From assembly GCF_900110655.1 (NCBI RefSeq), contig NZ_FOEQ01000002.1, positions 124,001-188,000 of the forward strand: a stretch of 64,000 nt of DNA, written 5' to 3'. Both the position numbers and the translations under genes were made by a program. Origin of the DNA: Pseudomonas soli (GTDB taxonomy: Bacteria; Pseudomonadota; Gammaproteobacteria; Pseudomonadales; Pseudomonadaceae). Shown here piece after piece: positions 45,038-54,563 of the stretch; position 1 is the first letter of the stretch, and each line of letters opens with the position of its first letter. Below the pieces are notes generated by a model. It made no database searches, was not told the DNA's origin, and saw only the letters and a program-made list of their open reading frames with translations.

Positions 45038-46078
45038 ATGACGGAAAACAGCTTCGCCTTTCGCCTCAAGGAACTGCTCGAACACCACAAGCTGACCCTG
45101 CAGGCGGTGGGCACGGCCCTTGGAATCTCGCGCACGGCGGTGCACAAGTGGACCCGCGGTGGCGAAATCGACTACACCAACCTGCGCAAACTGGCCGAGT
45201 TGCTCAAGGTCAACTGGATCTGGCTGCGCTACGGCGAGGAGGCCCTGCACAGCGTGCAGCAGGCCGAGGTGGTCGAGCTGCCGATGACCGACGTGCGCCG
45301 GCGCTACACCGCCGAAATCATGGAAAGCGAGACACGCATGAAGCTGGCGCAGGAGGGTGCGCGCATCGTCACCTGGGAGTGGAACCTGGTCACCGACGAC
45401 GTGACCTACTCGCCCAATGTCGAGGCGGTATATGGCTGGCCACTACGGCGCAACGAGGACTTCTGGGAGCACATCCACCCCGAGGACGCCAGCCACATGC
45501 AGGGCATGTATGCCCAGGCCGTGGCCGACGGTACTGGCTGCGAGTGCGACTTCCGCATCACCCGCCCCGACGGCGGTCAACGCTGGATCGCCTCGCGCGC
45601 GACGGTGCTGGGCGACAGCGCCGGCCGCCCGGTGAAAATGGTTGGCATCAGCATGGACAATACCGAGCGCAAGGTGGCTGAAGAAGAGTTGCGCCAGAGC
45701 GAGGCGCGCTTTCGCACCATATTCGAACTGGCCTGGGGCGCGCTGGCCTACATTGACCCGGATGGCAGCTGGCAGCGGGTCAACGGCAGCCTTTGCGAAC
45801 TGCTGGGTTACCGTGAGGACGAGCTGTACGGAACGACGTTCCAGCAACTCACCCACCCCGAGGACCTGCCGGACAACCTGGCGCTACTGCGGCGCCTGCT
45901 GGCCGGCGAGATCGAGCGATACGAAGTACAGAAGCGTGTTCGCCATAAAGACGGGCACTACCTCTGGGTGCGGGCACGCACCTCGCTGGAGCGCCGCGCC
46001 GACGGGCAGCCGGAACATCTGATCAGCGTGTTCGAGGAGATCGGCACCGAACGCGAGGCAAGCACGCGTCCTAACTGA
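45038..46078 (+). CDS. HTH and tandem-PAS transcriptional regulator
   Basis: 346 residues from ATG 45038 (AAGGA 10 bases upstream; ATG 45017 is an alternative). Xre-like HTH at about 5-60 (LTLQAVGTALGISRTAVHKW), then two PAS/PAC domains at about 100-205 and 215-335 (ERKVAEEELRQSEARFRTIF between them). No kinase or GGDEF output, so DNA binding is the output and the PAS domains sense. Likely autoregulates through the palindromes upstream. Confidence 0.85.
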   Translation: MTENSFAFRLKELLEHHKLTLQAVGTALGISRTAVHKWTRGGEIDYTNLRKLAELLKVNWIWLRYGEEALHSVQQAEVVELPMTDVRRRYTAEIMESETRMKLAQEGARIVTWEWNLVTDDVTYSPNVEAVYGWPLRRNEDFWEHIHPEDASHMQGMYAQAVADGTGCECDFRITRPDGGQRWIASRATVLGDSAGRPVKMVGISMDNTERKVAEEELRQSEARFRTIFELAWGALAYIDPDGSWQRVNGSLCELLGYREDELYGTTFQQLTHPEDLPDNLALLRRLLAGEIERYEVQKRVRHKDGHYLWVRARTSLERRADGQPEHLISVFEEIGTEREASTRPN

Positions 46079-46117
46079 CACCTGCCCAGCGTCGAACCTG
46101 ATAGGTACAGGTGACAG

Positions 46118-46687
46118 TCAGCGTTTGACGCCGTGCTGGATGACGATCGAGTCGGTGCCCAGCTTGGCCATCACCTCGGCCTTGCGCGCGTCCGCCTCGG
46201 CCTTGGCCGGGAACGGCCCCATCAGTACCACCGGCTTGCCGTCGCGGTATTCGACCCAGGACGGAATGCCCTTTTCGATCAGGCGTGCGGTCATGTCGGT
46301 CAGGGCGCCCATGTTCGGCCCCTGGATCACCTCGACATCCCAACCTTCCGGCGCCGGCTGGTCGGCCAGCGCCTCGGCGCGGCGCTGCAGGTCGGCGCCA
46401 CCGCAGACTTCGCGGATTCGCAGGTTGTTGCCGGTCTCGTCGATGAGGATCTCGTACTGGCCATCGTGCTTGATCGCCACATAGCTGCGGTAAGGCTCGT
46501 ACTGACCGGCATCATCCTTGCCGCGCACCTGGCCGCAGATGGAGCCCTGGGTGTCGAAACGCACGTTGGCGAACTTGGCCGTCTTGGGGTTGTTCAGGTG
46601 CTCGGCCACCTGCTTGTGCACGCCTTCGACCTCGTTGTTACAGCCCGCCAGGGCCAACACCGCCATTACCACCGCCAGTTTGCGCAC
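46118..46687 (-). CDS. lipoprotein with C-terminal SPOR-like domain
   Basis: 189 residues. Lipobox LALAGC (Cys16). The C-terminal part (LIEKGIPSWVEYRDGKPVVL to FPAKAEADARKAEVMAKLG) has the SPOR pattern for binding denuded peptidoglycan; the N-terminal part is unassigned. Monocistronic; stop is about 40 bases from the convergent regulator gene. Confidence 0.8.
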   Translation of the reverse strand: MRKLAVVMAVLALAGCNNEVEGVHKQVAEHLNNPKTAKFANVRFDTQGSICGQVRGKDDAGQYEPYRSYVAIKHDGQYEILIDETGNNLRIREVCGGADLQRRAEALADQPAPEGWDVEVIQGPNMGALTDMTARLIEKGIPSWVEYRDGKPVVLMGPFPAKAEADARKAEVMAKLGTDSIVIQHGVKR

Positions 46688-46801
46688 GCCTGTACCTCCA
46701 GATTCGAAGGAGCGGATTCTAGCATGAGCGAACCGCTCGGCCGCAGGGATGAGGCGAAGGTGGAAAGTTGCAGCGTGTGTCGGCGGCCAGGAACGGCGGA
46801 A

Positions 46802-46831
46802 AGCAAAAAGGGCGATCCTTTCGGATCGCCC
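46802..46831 (-). terminator. terminator of tRNA-Val copy 1
   Basis: Minus strand GGGCGATCC-GAAA-GGATCGCCC followed by TTTTTGC. Nearly identical to the terminator at 47082-47110. Confidence 0.85.
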
Positions 46832-46841
46832 TCTTCTGATT

Positions 46842-46918
46842 TGGTAGGCACAATTGGACTCGAACCAACGACCCCCACCATGTCAAGGTGGTGCTCTAAC
46901 CAACTGAGCTATGTGCCT
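46842..46918 (-). tRNA. tRNA-Val (anticodon GAC), downstream copy
   Basis: 77 bases with encoded CCA. Acceptor AGGCACA/TGTGCCT, anticodon loop TTGACAT with GAC, T-arm TTGGTTCGAGTCCAA. Same sequence as the copy at 47121-47197. Confidence 0.97.
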
Positions 46919-46932
46919 GTCGTGTGGGGCGC

Positions 46933-46961
46933 ATATTAGTGATCGACTGCGCGCCTGTAAA
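46933..46961 (-). promoter_or_regulatory. promoter of tRNA-Val copy 1
   Basis: Minus strand TTTACA (46961-46956), 17-bp spacer, TAATAT (46938-46933). Confidence 0.7.
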
Positions 46962-47081
46962 GCGTTTTTTTCAAAAAAATCAAAAACTTTGCGAAATTCA
47001 TCCGAACCGCCCCGGCGACCTGCGGAAAAGGCTTTTACCGGCCGAGCTCGCATCTGGTTCGCCCGCTGGACGCGACCAAAA

Positions 47082-47110
47082 GCAAAAAGGGCGATCCTTG
47101 CGGATCGCCC
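47082..47110 (-). terminator. terminator of tRNA-Val copy 2
   Basis: Minus strand GGGCGATCC-GCAA-GGATCGCCC followed by TTTTTGC. Confidence 0.85.
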
Positions 47111-47120
47111 TCTTCTGATT

Positions 47121-47197
47121 TGGTAGGCACAATTGGACTCGAACCAACGACCCCCACCATGTCAAGGTGGTGCTCTAACCAACTGAGCTATGTGCCT
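47121..47197 (-). tRNA. tRNA-Val (anticodon GAC), upstream copy
   Basis: 77 bases with encoded CCA, identical to 46842-46918. Each copy has its own promoter and terminator, so these are duplicated single-gene units rather than one operon. Confidence 0.97.
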
Positions 47198-47211
47198 GTC
47201 GTGTGGGACGC

Positions 47212-47239
47212 ATTCTACGCGATCCAGATACCCTGTCAA
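47212..47239 (-). promoter_or_regulatory. promoter of tRNA-Val copy 2
   Basis: Minus strand TTGACA (47239-47234), 16-bp spacer, TAGAAT (47217-47212). Confidence 0.75.
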
Positions 47240-47400
47240 CTGTTTTTTTCACGCTAAGCTACTGAATCTTAAACTATTTATAGAAAGGCCGAGCTTCAGG
47301 GGGGGCGTAAAGGATTTTCACCGGACGACTAGCGGGTGTTTATTATTATTGATAGCATCGGTACATTCGTTAAAAATATAAAACACGAGGTTCCTCGAGC

Positions 47401-48684
47401 ATGGCTAACACCCCCTACCCCCAGTCCTACTACGCCGCCTCGGCCAACCCGGTGCCGCCACGTCCGGCGCTGCAGGGTGAGGTGGAAACCGATGTGTGCA
47501 TCATCGGTGCCGGCTACACCGGCCTGTCCAGCGCCCTGTTCCTGCTGGAGAACGGCTTCAAGGTGAGCATCGTCGAGGCCGCCAAGGTCGGTTTCGGCGC
47601 CTCGGGCCGCAACGGTGGCCAGATCGTCAACAGCTATAGCCGCGACATCGATGTCATCGAGCGCACCGTCGGCCCCAAGCAGGCGCAACTGCTCGGCCAG
47701 ATGGCCTTCGAGGGCGGGCGTATCATCCGTGAGCGCGTGGCCAAGTATGACATCCAGTGCGACCTGAAGGACGGCGGCGTGTTCGCCGCGCTGACCAGTA
47801 AGCAGATGGGCCACCTGGAATCGCAAAAACGCCTGTGGGAACGCTTTGGCCATACTCAGCTGGAGCTGATGGACCAGAAGCGTATCCGCGAAGTGGTGGC
47901 CTGCGACAACTATATTGGCGGCATGCTCGACATGAGTGGCGGCCATATCCACCCGCTGAACCTGGCCCTGGGCGAAGCCGCCGCGGTCGAGTCGCTGGGT
48001 GGCATCATCTATGAGCAAACCCCGGCCGTGCGCATCGAACGTGGCGCCAACCCTGTGGTACACACCCCGCAGGGCAAAGTGCGAGCCAAGTTCATCATCG
48101 TCGCCGGCAATGCCTACCTGGGCAACCTGGTACCGGAGCTGGCTGCCAAGTCGATGCCCTGCGGCACCCAGGTGATCACCACCGAGCCGCTGGGCGAGGA
48201 ACTGGCCCGCACCTTGCTGCCGCAAGACTACTGCGTCGAGGACTGCAACTACCTGCTCGACTACTACCGCCTGACCAGCGACAAGCGCCTTATCTTCGGC
48301 GGCGGCGTGGTATACGGTGCGCGCGACCCGGCAAACATCGAGGCAATCATCCGTCCGAAGATGCTCAAGGCTTTCCCGCAGCTCAAGAATGTCAAGATTG
48401 ACTACGCCTGGACCGGCAACTTCCTGCTGACCCTGTCGCGCCTGCCCCAGGTCGGCCGCATCGGTGACAACATCTACTACTCGCAGGGTTGCTCGGGCCA
48501 CGGCGTGACCTACACCCACCTGGCGGGCAAAGTGCTGGCCGAAGCCCTGCGCGGCCAGGCCGAGCGCTTCGACGCGTTCGCCGGCCTGCCGCACTACCCG
48601 TTCCCGGGTGGCCAGATGCTCCGTGTGCCGTTCAGCGCCATCGGCGCCTGGTACTACAGCCTGCGCGATCGCCTGGGCTTCTGA
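47401..48684 (+). CDS. puuB: gamma-glutamylputrescine oxidoreductase-type FAD enzyme
   Basis: 427 residues of the DAO/PuuB (OrdL) family. FAD fold VCIIGAGYTGLSSALFLLE (about 32-50), the FGASGRNGGQI motif (about 66-76) and the C-terminal GHGVTYTHLAGKVLAE are PuuB features. It oxidises gamma-glutamyl-putrescine or a related polyamine adduct to the aldehyde with release of ammonia and H2O2. Isolated here, without the other puu genes. An AT-rich 200-bp leader precedes it. Confidence 0.85.
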   Translation: MANTPYPQSYYAASANPVPPRPALQGEVETDVCIIGAGYTGLSSALFLLENGFKVSIVEAAKVGFGASGRNGGQIVNSYSRDIDVIERTVGPKQAQLLGQMAFEGGRIIRERVAKYDIQCDLKDGGVFAALTSKQMGHLESQKRLWERFGHTQLELMDQKRIREVVACDNYIGGMLDMSGGHIHPLNLALGEAAAVESLGGIIYEQTPAVRIERGANPVVHTPQGKVRAKFIIVAGNAYLGNLVPELAAKSMPCGTQVITTEPLGEELARTLLPQDYCVEDCNYLLDYYRLTSDKRLIFGGGVVYGARDPANIEAIIRPKMLKAFPQLKNVKIDYAWTGNFLLTLSRLPQVGRIGDNIYYSQGCSGHGVTYTHLAGKVLAEALRGQAERFDAFAGLPHYPFPGGQMLRVPFSAIGAWYYSLRDRLGF

Positions 48685-48693
48685 TGTAAAGCC

Positions 48694-48753
48694 ATCGCGG
48701 GGCAAGCCCGCTCCCACAAGGCCAATCTTGTGGGAGCGGGCTTGCCCCGCGAT
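48694..48753. repeat. REP doublet (REPIN-like hairpin)
   Basis: Two 27-bp arms in perfect inverted arrangement, ATCGCGGGGCAAGCCCGCTC and its complement, 6-base loop, between convergent genes. Typical P. putida-group REP sequence. Confidence 0.85.
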
Positions 48754-48763
48754 CATTTCAGCC

Positions 48764-49462
48764 TCAGCGTCCGAGGCTGGTGACAGCCTGCCTCGCCGCG
48801 ATCTCCTGCCCCGAACGGGCCAGTTCATCCGCCGCCTGCAACCAGCGCTGGCGATCCACCTGGGCCGGCAATTGCCGTGGTGATTGCAGCAACACCGCCC
48901 AGTTACCCTCCTTGGCCCACGCCGACTCGAAATCATCGAAGGCCATCAACTGGCGCCGATGCATGCCCGAGCGCAGCAATACCCGCTGTTTGTAGCGGTC
49001 ATAGCCGATCAGCACCGCATAGCGCGGCTCGCTCCACCACGCCGAACCTTCCTGATAACGCAGCAACACCGGGTAGCCCGCCGCCACCTGGGCAAGCAAG
49101 GCATCCAGATGTTTGTCCAGCGGGTAGACGACCCGGCCGTATTCACGGGCAACCCGAGGAATGCCGGTTTCCAGGGACTCGGCGGCGGCAGGCAGGCCCA
49201 GCGACTTGTCGAGCAGGCCCGGCGTGATCGGCGCGCCCTGCTGCGACAACACGGCGGCCAGGGCCATCGAGCCACTGTGGTTGGCGTTGCCGCCGTAGAA
49301 GGGAACCCTGCTGATCTCGACCCGCTGCGGCAGGCCCTTGAGCGCGGCCGGTGGCGCGCTGGCACAACCCGACAACGTGGCCGCCACCAGGCAGGCGGCC
49401 AACAGGCGACGTGGGCCCAGGGCCCGGGACGTGATGAGTTTTTGCAACATGGACACTCGCAT
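48764..49462 (-). CDS. C39-peptidase-like lipoprotein lacking catalytic residues
   Basis: 232 residues from ATG 49462. Lipobox TLSGC (Cys33). The domain follows the C39-like cysteine peptidase pattern (VEISRVPFYGGNANHSGSMALAAVL, then YPVLLRYQ, then EPRYAVLIGYDRYKQRVLLRSG). In active relatives the first block reads QCGPAAL and the second H-Y/F-A-V; here the cysteine position is Ser63 and the histidine position Arg147. It is therefore probably a non-catalytic binding protein. A C-terminal helical extension (VDRQRWLQAADELARSG) follows. Confidence 0.75.
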   Translation of the reverse strand: MRVSMLQKLITSRALGPRRLLAACLVAATLSGCASAPPAALKGLPQRVEISRVPFYGGNANHSGSMALAAVLSQQGAPITPGLLDKSLGLPAAAESLETGIPRVAREYGRVVYPLDKHLDALLAQVAAGYPVLLRYQEGSAWWSEPRYAVLIGYDRYKQRVLLRSGMHRRQLMAFDDFESAWAKEGNWAVLLQSPRQLPAQVDRQRWLQAADELARSGQEIAARQAVTSLGR

Positions 49463-49569
49463 GATCCAGCGCCAGGCAGGCGGTGCCCGGCCATGAGTGC
49501 CGATCATAGGGCGCGGGCGGCTTTGGGTATAGCCCGACGCGGGCTTGGAACGAAACGGCCCGAGCACGT

Positions 49570-49742
49570 GGGTTTGTATGAAAAGTAGCCGAGCGGCGAT
49601 CAGGCAAGGCCAAAACAGGCGAGGAACGACCGGGGTCGCGCCCGACTTGACTGGTTGTCAATGAGCATTCCGACCGGGCTGGCGCACCAGACTGTTTTCT
49701 ACGCAGCATGATCGTCGCGCAGGCACTTTTCGTACAAAGCCT
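49570..49742. mobile_element. MITE-like element, copy B
   Basis: 173 bp, terminal inverted repeats of about 30 bp (left GGGTTTGTATGAAAAGTAGC; right, in reverse, AGGCTTTGTACGAAAAGTGC). The centre GAGGAACGACCGGGGTCGCG and CAATGAGCATTCCGA match copy A at 30193-30348. More diverged than copy A. No coding capacity. Confidence 0.7.
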
Positions 49743-49835
49743 AGACCTTCGGTCAATGGAACGTCACAGGTAAAAGGCTAGACTAAAGCAGTGTCTGGAT
49801 GGCGGGCCTGGCTCGCCAGAGAGAAGGAGGCACAC

Positions 49836-50015
49836 ATGAGCCTGACAATGGCAATTCTAATGCTGGTTGGCATGTGGCTGAGCGTCGCAGCCGCCATGCT
49901 CTGGGGCGTACTGCGCATCGTGCGCCGCCATGCGCACCCACATCACCTACCCCCTCAAGCCCTGGTCAAACCACAACCTGTGCGCCGTGCGCGTCGGCAT
50001 GCCGGGGCGCATTGA
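49836..50015 (+). CDS. small single-span membrane protein
   Basis: 59 residues with AGGAGG 6 bases before the ATG. One hydrophobic helix (MAILMLVGMWLSVAAAMLWG) then a basic, His/Pro-rich tail (RRHAHPHHLPPQ). No family recognised. Confidence 0.6.
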   Translation: MSLTMAILMLVGMWLSVAAAMLWGVLRIVRRHAHPHHLPPQALVKPQPVRRARRHAGAH

Positions 50016-50036
50016 GCTGAAGCTTTCCTGAAACGC

Positions 50037-50098
50037 ATCGCGGGGCCAGCCCGCCGCCACAAGCTACATGTCTTGTGGCGGCGGGCTGGCCCCGCGAT
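50037..50098. repeat. REP-like doublet (variant)
   Basis: Two 27-bp inverted arms ATCGCGGGGCCAGCCCGCCG and complement around an 8-base loop, between convergent genes. A sequence variant (GCCAGCCCGCCGCC) of the doublet at 48694, showing two REP types close together. Confidence 0.8.
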
Positions 50099-50111
50099 GA
50101 TTCACGCCAGG

Positions 50112-50864
50112 TCAGCCCTCGGTCGCCTCACGTTTCAAGCGCGCCCGGCGGGCCATGATGTTGAGGATCTCGATCGCGGTCGAGAACGCCATGGCAGCGT
50201 ATACGTAGCCTTTCGGCACATGGGCGCCGAAGCCTTCGGCGATCAGGGTCATGCCGATCATGATCAGGAAGCCCAGGGCCAGCATCACCACGGTCGGGTT
50301 GTCGTTGATGAACTTGGCCAGCGGGTCGGCGGCCACCAGCATCACGATCACGGCACTGATCACGGCGATGATCATGATCGGCAGGTGCTCGGTCATGCCA
50401 ACGGCGGTGATGATGCTGTCGATCGAGAAGACGATGTCCAGCAGCAGGATCTGGAAGATCGCCGCGGTGAAGCCGATAGTCACGACGTTGCCGGCCTTGG
50501 ACTCTTCCTTGGCGCCATGAGGGTCGACACTTTCATGGATCTCCTTGGTCGCCTTCCACAGCAGGAACAGGCCACCGGCAATGAGGATCATGTCCTTCCA
50601 CGAGAACGTGTGGCCGAAGACTTCGATCACCGGCTCGGTCAGCTGGACAATCCAGGCCACCGTACTGAGCAGCGCCAGGCGCATGACCAGAGCCATGCTG
50701 ATACCGATGCGCCGCGCCTTGGAACGATAGGCCTCGGGCAGCTTGTTGGTAAGGATGGAGATGAAGATCAGGTTGTCGATGCCGAGCACGACCTCCATGG
50801 CCACCAGGGTGGCAAGCGCTACCCAGGCGGTGGGGCTTGCGGCGAGTTCCAGCAAATATTCCAT
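50112..50864 (-). CDS. TerC family integral membrane protein
   Basis: 250 residues, seven or so membrane segments; begins [20 protein letters not shown] and contains the family signatures [15 protein letters not shown] and [14 protein letters not shown]. TerC/Alx proteins are linked to metal (manganese) homeostasis and export. Ends next to a REP doublet; 15 bp after the lipoprotein gene. Confidence 0.92.
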   Translation of the reverse strand: MEYLLELAASPTAWVALATLVAMEVVLGIDNLIFISILTNKLPEAYRSKARRIGISMALVMRLALLSTVAWIVQLTEPVIEVFGHTFSWKDMILIAGGLFLLWKATKEIHESVDPHGAKEESKAGNVVTIGFTAAIFQILLLDIVFSIDSIITAVGMTEHLPIMIIAVISAVIVMLVAADPLAKFINDNPTVVMLALGFLIMIGMTLIAEGFGAHVPKGYVYAAMAFSTAIEILNIMARRARLKREATEG

Positions 50865-50879
50865 TGGTCAGTCCTGCTC

Positions 50880-51119
50880 TCAGATGTCCTGGGTGTCTTT
50901 CTTGTCGTCTTCGGTCTTGGCTTTCCCGCCATCGCCACCGATGGCGTCGCTCAAGGCCTGCTGGGCGGCGTCATTGGTCTTGTCGATGGCCTGCTTGGCC
51001 GATTCGGCGGCCTGGTCAAGCATCTGCTGGGCGGATTTTTCGGCCTGGTCGCAGCCAGACATGGCGAACAGGGCTAGGGCCAGCACCAGCGGTGTGCCAA
51101 TGGATTTGAGTTGTAGCAT
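50880..51119 (-). CDS. small lipoprotein with Ala-rich helix
   Basis: 79 residues. Lipobox FAMSGC (Cys23) followed by an amphipathic alanine-rich helix (AEKSAQQMLDQAAESAKQAI) and an acidic-lysine tail. Resembles small envelope lipoproteins. Upstream of terC by 15 bp, so probably same operon. Confidence 0.75.
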   Translation of the reverse strand: MLQLKSIGTPLVLALALFAMSGCDQAEKSAQQMLDQAAESAKQAIDKTNDAAQQALSDAIGGDGGKAKTEDDKKDTQDI

Positions 51120-51250
51120 GAGGTCCTCGCTTGTCGAATTCCGGGCGGCGCTTCATGCGCCTGATGGGGTGGCATTCTAGTGGGGCTGAAACATCCGGAA
51201 AATTCGTATTTTCAGCGTATATACTTCGGTTTTCCCGAATCGAGAAACGC

Positions 51251-52144
51251 ATGCTCAACTATCGCCAGCTTCACTATTTCTGGGCGGTGGCCAAGACCGG
51301 CAGCATCGCCCGCGCCAGCGAACAGCTCAACCTCACCCCGCAGACCATCAGCGGCCAGATCAGCCTGTTCGAGCAGACCTGGAACCTGGAGCTGTTCCAG
51401 CGCGTCGGGCGCCAGCTGGAACTGACCGAGACCGGGCGCCAGGCCCTGGCCTACGCCGAGCAGATGTTCCAGATCGGCGGCGAACTGGAGGCCATGCTGC
51501 GGGCCGGACCGCAGGAGCAGATCCTGTTTCGCGTGGGCGTGGCCGATGTGGTGCCCAAGTCCATCGTCTACCGCCTGCTGGCGCCAACCATGGAATTGGA
51601 CGAGGTACTGCGTATCAACTGCCGCGAGGACAAGCTCGAGCGCCTGCTGGCGGACTTGGCAATCCAGCGCCTGGACCTGGTGATCTCCGACAGCCCCATG
51701 CCCAGCCACCTGGACATCAAGGGCTACAGCCAGAAGCTCGGCGAGTGCGGCCTGAGCTTCTTCGCTACACCGGCATTGGCCGAGCGCCTGGTTCGGCCCT
51801 TCCCCGCCTGCCTGGACGATGCGCCACTGTTGATCCCGGGCCAGGAAACCGTGCTGCGCAGCCGGCTGCTACGCTGGCTGGCCGAGCAGCAGGTACAACC
51901 GCGAATCGTCGGCGAGTTCGACGACAGCGCACTCATGCAAGCCTTCGGTCAATCGGGCAGCGGCATTTTCGTCGCCCCCAGCGTCATCGCCGAAGAGGTC
52001 TGCCGCCAGTACGGCGTGCGCCTGATCGGCCAGACCGAGGCGGTGAACGAGTCGTTCTACGCCATTTCGGTGGAGCGCAAGGTCAAGCACCCGGGGATCC
52101 TGGCGATCACCGAGGGCGCGCGGCGCGAGCTGTTTCACTGGTAG
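51251..52144 (+). CDS. nhaR: NhaR-type LysR regulator
   Basis: 298 residues starting MLNYRQLHYFWAVAKTGSIA, the distinctive NhaR N-terminus (HYFWxVAK). HTH at 18-37. Conserved YRLLAPTMELDEVLRINCRED follows. In E. coli NhaR activates the Na+/H+ antiporter gene nhaA and osmC; neither is adjacent here. An AT-rich promoter lies between it and the divergent lipoprotein gene. Confidence 0.9.
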   Translation: MLNYRQLHYFWAVAKTGSIARASEQLNLTPQTISGQISLFEQTWNLELFQRVGRQLELTETGRQALAYAEQMFQIGGELEAMLRAGPQEQILFRVGVADVVPKSIVYRLLAPTMELDEVLRINCREDKLERLLADLAIQRLDLVISDSPMPSHLDIKGYSQKLGECGLSFFATPALAERLVRPFPACLDDAPLLIPGQETVLRSRLLRWLAEQQVQPRIVGEFDDSALMQAFGQSGSGIFVAPSVIAEEVCRQYGVRLIGQTEAVNESFYAISVERKVKHPGILAITEGARRELFHW

Positions 52145-52216
52145 GACCGTGCCTACAGGCGCCAGCGTGGTCTGTGGTAAAGTCGCGCGCTTTCACGTAA
52201 CTGGATTGCGCTGCAC

Positions 52217-53428
52217 ATGACCCCCATCCTCCGCCTCATCAACCGCACCGGCCTGGTGACGCAGATCTGCATCGGCCTGGTGGCCGGCATCGCCCTGGCC
52301 CTGCTCGCCCCCGACGTGGCCCGCGACCTGGGGTTCCTCGGCAAGGTCTTCGTCAGCGCCTTGAAGGCCGTGGCGCCGATCCTGGTGTTCATTTTGGTGA
52401 TGGCCTCGATCGCCAACCACCGCCATGGCCAGGAAACCCACATCCGCCCGATCCTCTGGCTGTACCTGCTGGGCACCTTCGCCGCCGCGGTGGTGGCCGT
52501 GGTGGCCAGCATGCTGTTCCCCTCGAACCTGGTGCTGAGCACCGGCGAGGCCACGCTGAGCGCCCCCGGCGGCATCACCGAGGTGATGCAGAACCTGTTG
52601 CTCAGCGCCGTGGACAACCCGGTCAACGCATTGCTCAAAGCCAACTTCATCGGCGTGCTGACCTGGGCCATCGGCCTGGGCGTGGCCCTGCGCCATGCCG
52701 GTGACACCACCCGCACCGTGGTCGAGGACCTGTCCAACGGCGTGACCCTGATCGTGCGCATGGTGATCCGCTTCGCCCCGCTGGGCATCTTCGGCCTGGT
52801 CAGCGCCACCCTGGCGCAGTCGGGGCTGGACGCACTGCTCGGCTACCTGCACCTGCTGGCCGTGCTGATGGGCTGCATGCTGTTCGTGGCCCTGGTGATG
52901 AACCCGTTGATCGTTTACTGGAAGATCCGCCGCAATCCCTATCCACTGACCTTGCTGTGCCTGCGCGAAAGCGGCATTACCGCGTTCTTCACCCGCAGCT
53001 CGGCGGCCAACATCCCGGTCAACCTGGCGCTGTCGGAGAAGCTTGGCCTGCACGAAGACACCTATTCGGTGTCGATCCCGCTGGGCGCGACCATCAACAT
53101 GGCCGGCGCGGCAATCACTATTACCGTGCTGACCCTGGCCGCCGTGCACACCCTGGGCATCCCGGTCGACCTGCCGACCGCGGTGCTGCTCAGCGTGGTG
53201 GCGGCGGTCTGCGCTTGCGGCGCCTCGGGCGTGGCCGGTGGCTCGCTGCTGCTGATCCCGCTGGCCTGCAGCCTGTTCGGCGTGCCCAGCGAGATCGCCA
53301 TGCAGGTGGTGGCGGTCGGTTTCATCATCGGCGTACTGCAGGACTCGGCCGAGACTGCTCTGAACTCCTCGACCGACGTGCTGTTCACCGCCGCGGCCTG
53401 CCAGGCCATGGAGCGGCCCAGCAGCTGA
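52217..53428 (+). CDS. sstT: serine/threonine:Na+ symporter SstT
   Basis: 403 residues of the DAACS family, 8-10 membrane segments. [20 protein letters not shown] and [20 protein letters not shown] are the characteristic re-entrant loop regions; the C-terminal [18 protein letters not shown] is also conserved. Imports serine and threonine with sodium. Confidence 0.93.
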   Translation: MTPILRLINRTGLVTQICIGLVAGIALALLAPDVARDLGFLGKVFVSALKAVAPILVFILVMASIANHRHGQETHIRPILWLYLLGTFAAAVVAVVASMLFPSNLVLSTGEATLSAPGGITEVMQNLLLSAVDNPVNALLKANFIGVLTWAIGLGVALRHAGDTTRTVVEDLSNGVTLIVRMVIRFAPLGIFGLVSATLAQSGLDALLGYLHLLAVLMGCMLFVALVMNPLIVYWKIRRNPYPLTLLCLRESGITAFFTRSSAANIPVNLALSEKLGLHEDTYSVSIPLGATINMAGAAITITVLTLAAVHTLGIPVDLPTAVLLSVVAAVCACGASGVAGGSLLLIPLACSLFGVPSEIAMQVVAVGFIIGVLQDSAETALNSSTDVLFTAAACQAMERPSS

Positions 53429-53552
53429 AACCCCGGCCGTGCCAGCTCCAACGCCACAGGGGAGCTGGCTTGGCCGGCGACGCCAGCAGTGATTGCTTAA
53501 GCCCGGCGCTTTACCTAGGCTAGTGGCCTTTTCCTCGCAATGAGACAGGGCC

Positions 53553-54191
53553 ATGTCAGAACACGAAAGCACCCGCGAAGGCCGTTTCAACAGCATCGAG
53601 ATCCGCGTGCTCGGCTCACTGATCGAGAAACAGGCCACCAGCCCGGAAACCTACCCCCTGACCCTCAATGCCCTGGTCCTGGCCTGCAACCAGAAGACCA
53701 GCCGCGAACCGGTGATGAACCTCTCCCCCGGCCAGGTCGGCCAGGCCCTGCGCGCCCTGGAGAACCAGGGGATGGCTCGCCTGCAGATGGGCAGCCGCGC
53801 CGACCGTTGGGAACAGCGGGTGGATAAAGGCCTGGAGCTGGTACCGGCGCAGCTGGTGCTGATGGGCCTGATGTTCCTGCGTGGCCCGCAGACCCTCAGC
53901 GAACTGCTGACGCGCAGCAACCGCCTGCATGAGTTCGAGGATGTCGATCAGGTCCAGCACCAGCTCGAGCGCCTGGTCTCGCGGGGCCTGGCCTTGCACC
54001 TGCCGCGCCAGGCCGGCCAGCGCGAAGACCGCTACACCCACGCCCTGGGCGACCCGGCCGAGATCGAGGCGATCCTCGCTGCCCGCCAGCAGGAAGGCGG
54101 CACGCGCGCCAGCGCGGCGGACGAGCGCATCGAGGCGCTGGAAGCACGGGTCGCTGCGCTGGAGGCGCGCCTGGCCCAGCTCGAAGGTTGA
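53553..54191 (+). CDS. yceH: DUF480 family protein YceH
   Basis: 212 residues. Two winged-helix repeats: [20 protein letters not shown] at the N-terminus and [20 protein letters not shown] in the middle, then a coiled-coil tail ([20 protein letters not shown]). Probable nucleic-acid binding role, function unproven. Confidence 0.92.
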   Translation: MSEHESTREGRFNSIEIRVLGSLIEKQATSPETYPLTLNALVLACNQKTSREPVMNLSPGQVGQALRALENQGMARLQMGSRADRWEQRVDKGLELVPAQLVLMGLMFLRGPQTLSELLTRSNRLHEFEDVDQVQHQLERLVSRGLALHLPRQAGQREDRYTHALGDPAEIEAILAARQQEGGTRASAADERIEALEARVAALEARLAQLEG

Positions 54192-54192
54192 C

Positions 54193-54384
54193 TCAGGGCT
54201 TTTCGGCGTCGGGGAAGTTACGGCAACTCTTGCGTTCGGCCAGCTCCCGCTCACTGGGGCGCTGGTCGACGAACACGGTGCGGCCGTCGGCGTAGATTTC
54301 CAGGTAGCCCCAGTGCAGGTCTTGCTCGGTCTGCCCGGGCTTGGGCGGGACGAGCCACCAGGGTTCGCGGCTGATCAGGGTCAT
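54193..54384 (-). CDS. hypothetical 63-residue protein
   Basis: MTLISREPWWLVPPKPGQTE start, a small WGYLEIYADGRTVFVD strand pair and the end KSCRNFPDAEKP. Compact domain, no known family. Its stop is one base from the yceH stop (convergent). Confidence 0.65.
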   Translation of the reverse strand: MTLISREPWWLVPPKPGQTEQDLHWGYLEIYADGRTVFVDQRPSERELAERKSCRNFPDAEKP

Positions 54385-54563
54385 GGCGGGCTCCAGCGAA
54401 TGTCTGGGGTAACTATAGAAGACAGACGGGCCCGACTAACCAGGCGGGGATTGTTCCGCAAAGAGCAATTATGAAGTGCCGAGAGCACCGATTCTCCCCA
54501 CCTGCCGAACGGACTAATCTCGATCCTGCAAACCAAGCCCACCGACCTTGAGGATTGACCACG

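Noticed and set aside
48694..50098. CRISPR-like repeats
   Set aside because: The repeats are inverted REP hairpins, only two and of different sequence, with no spacers or cas genes.
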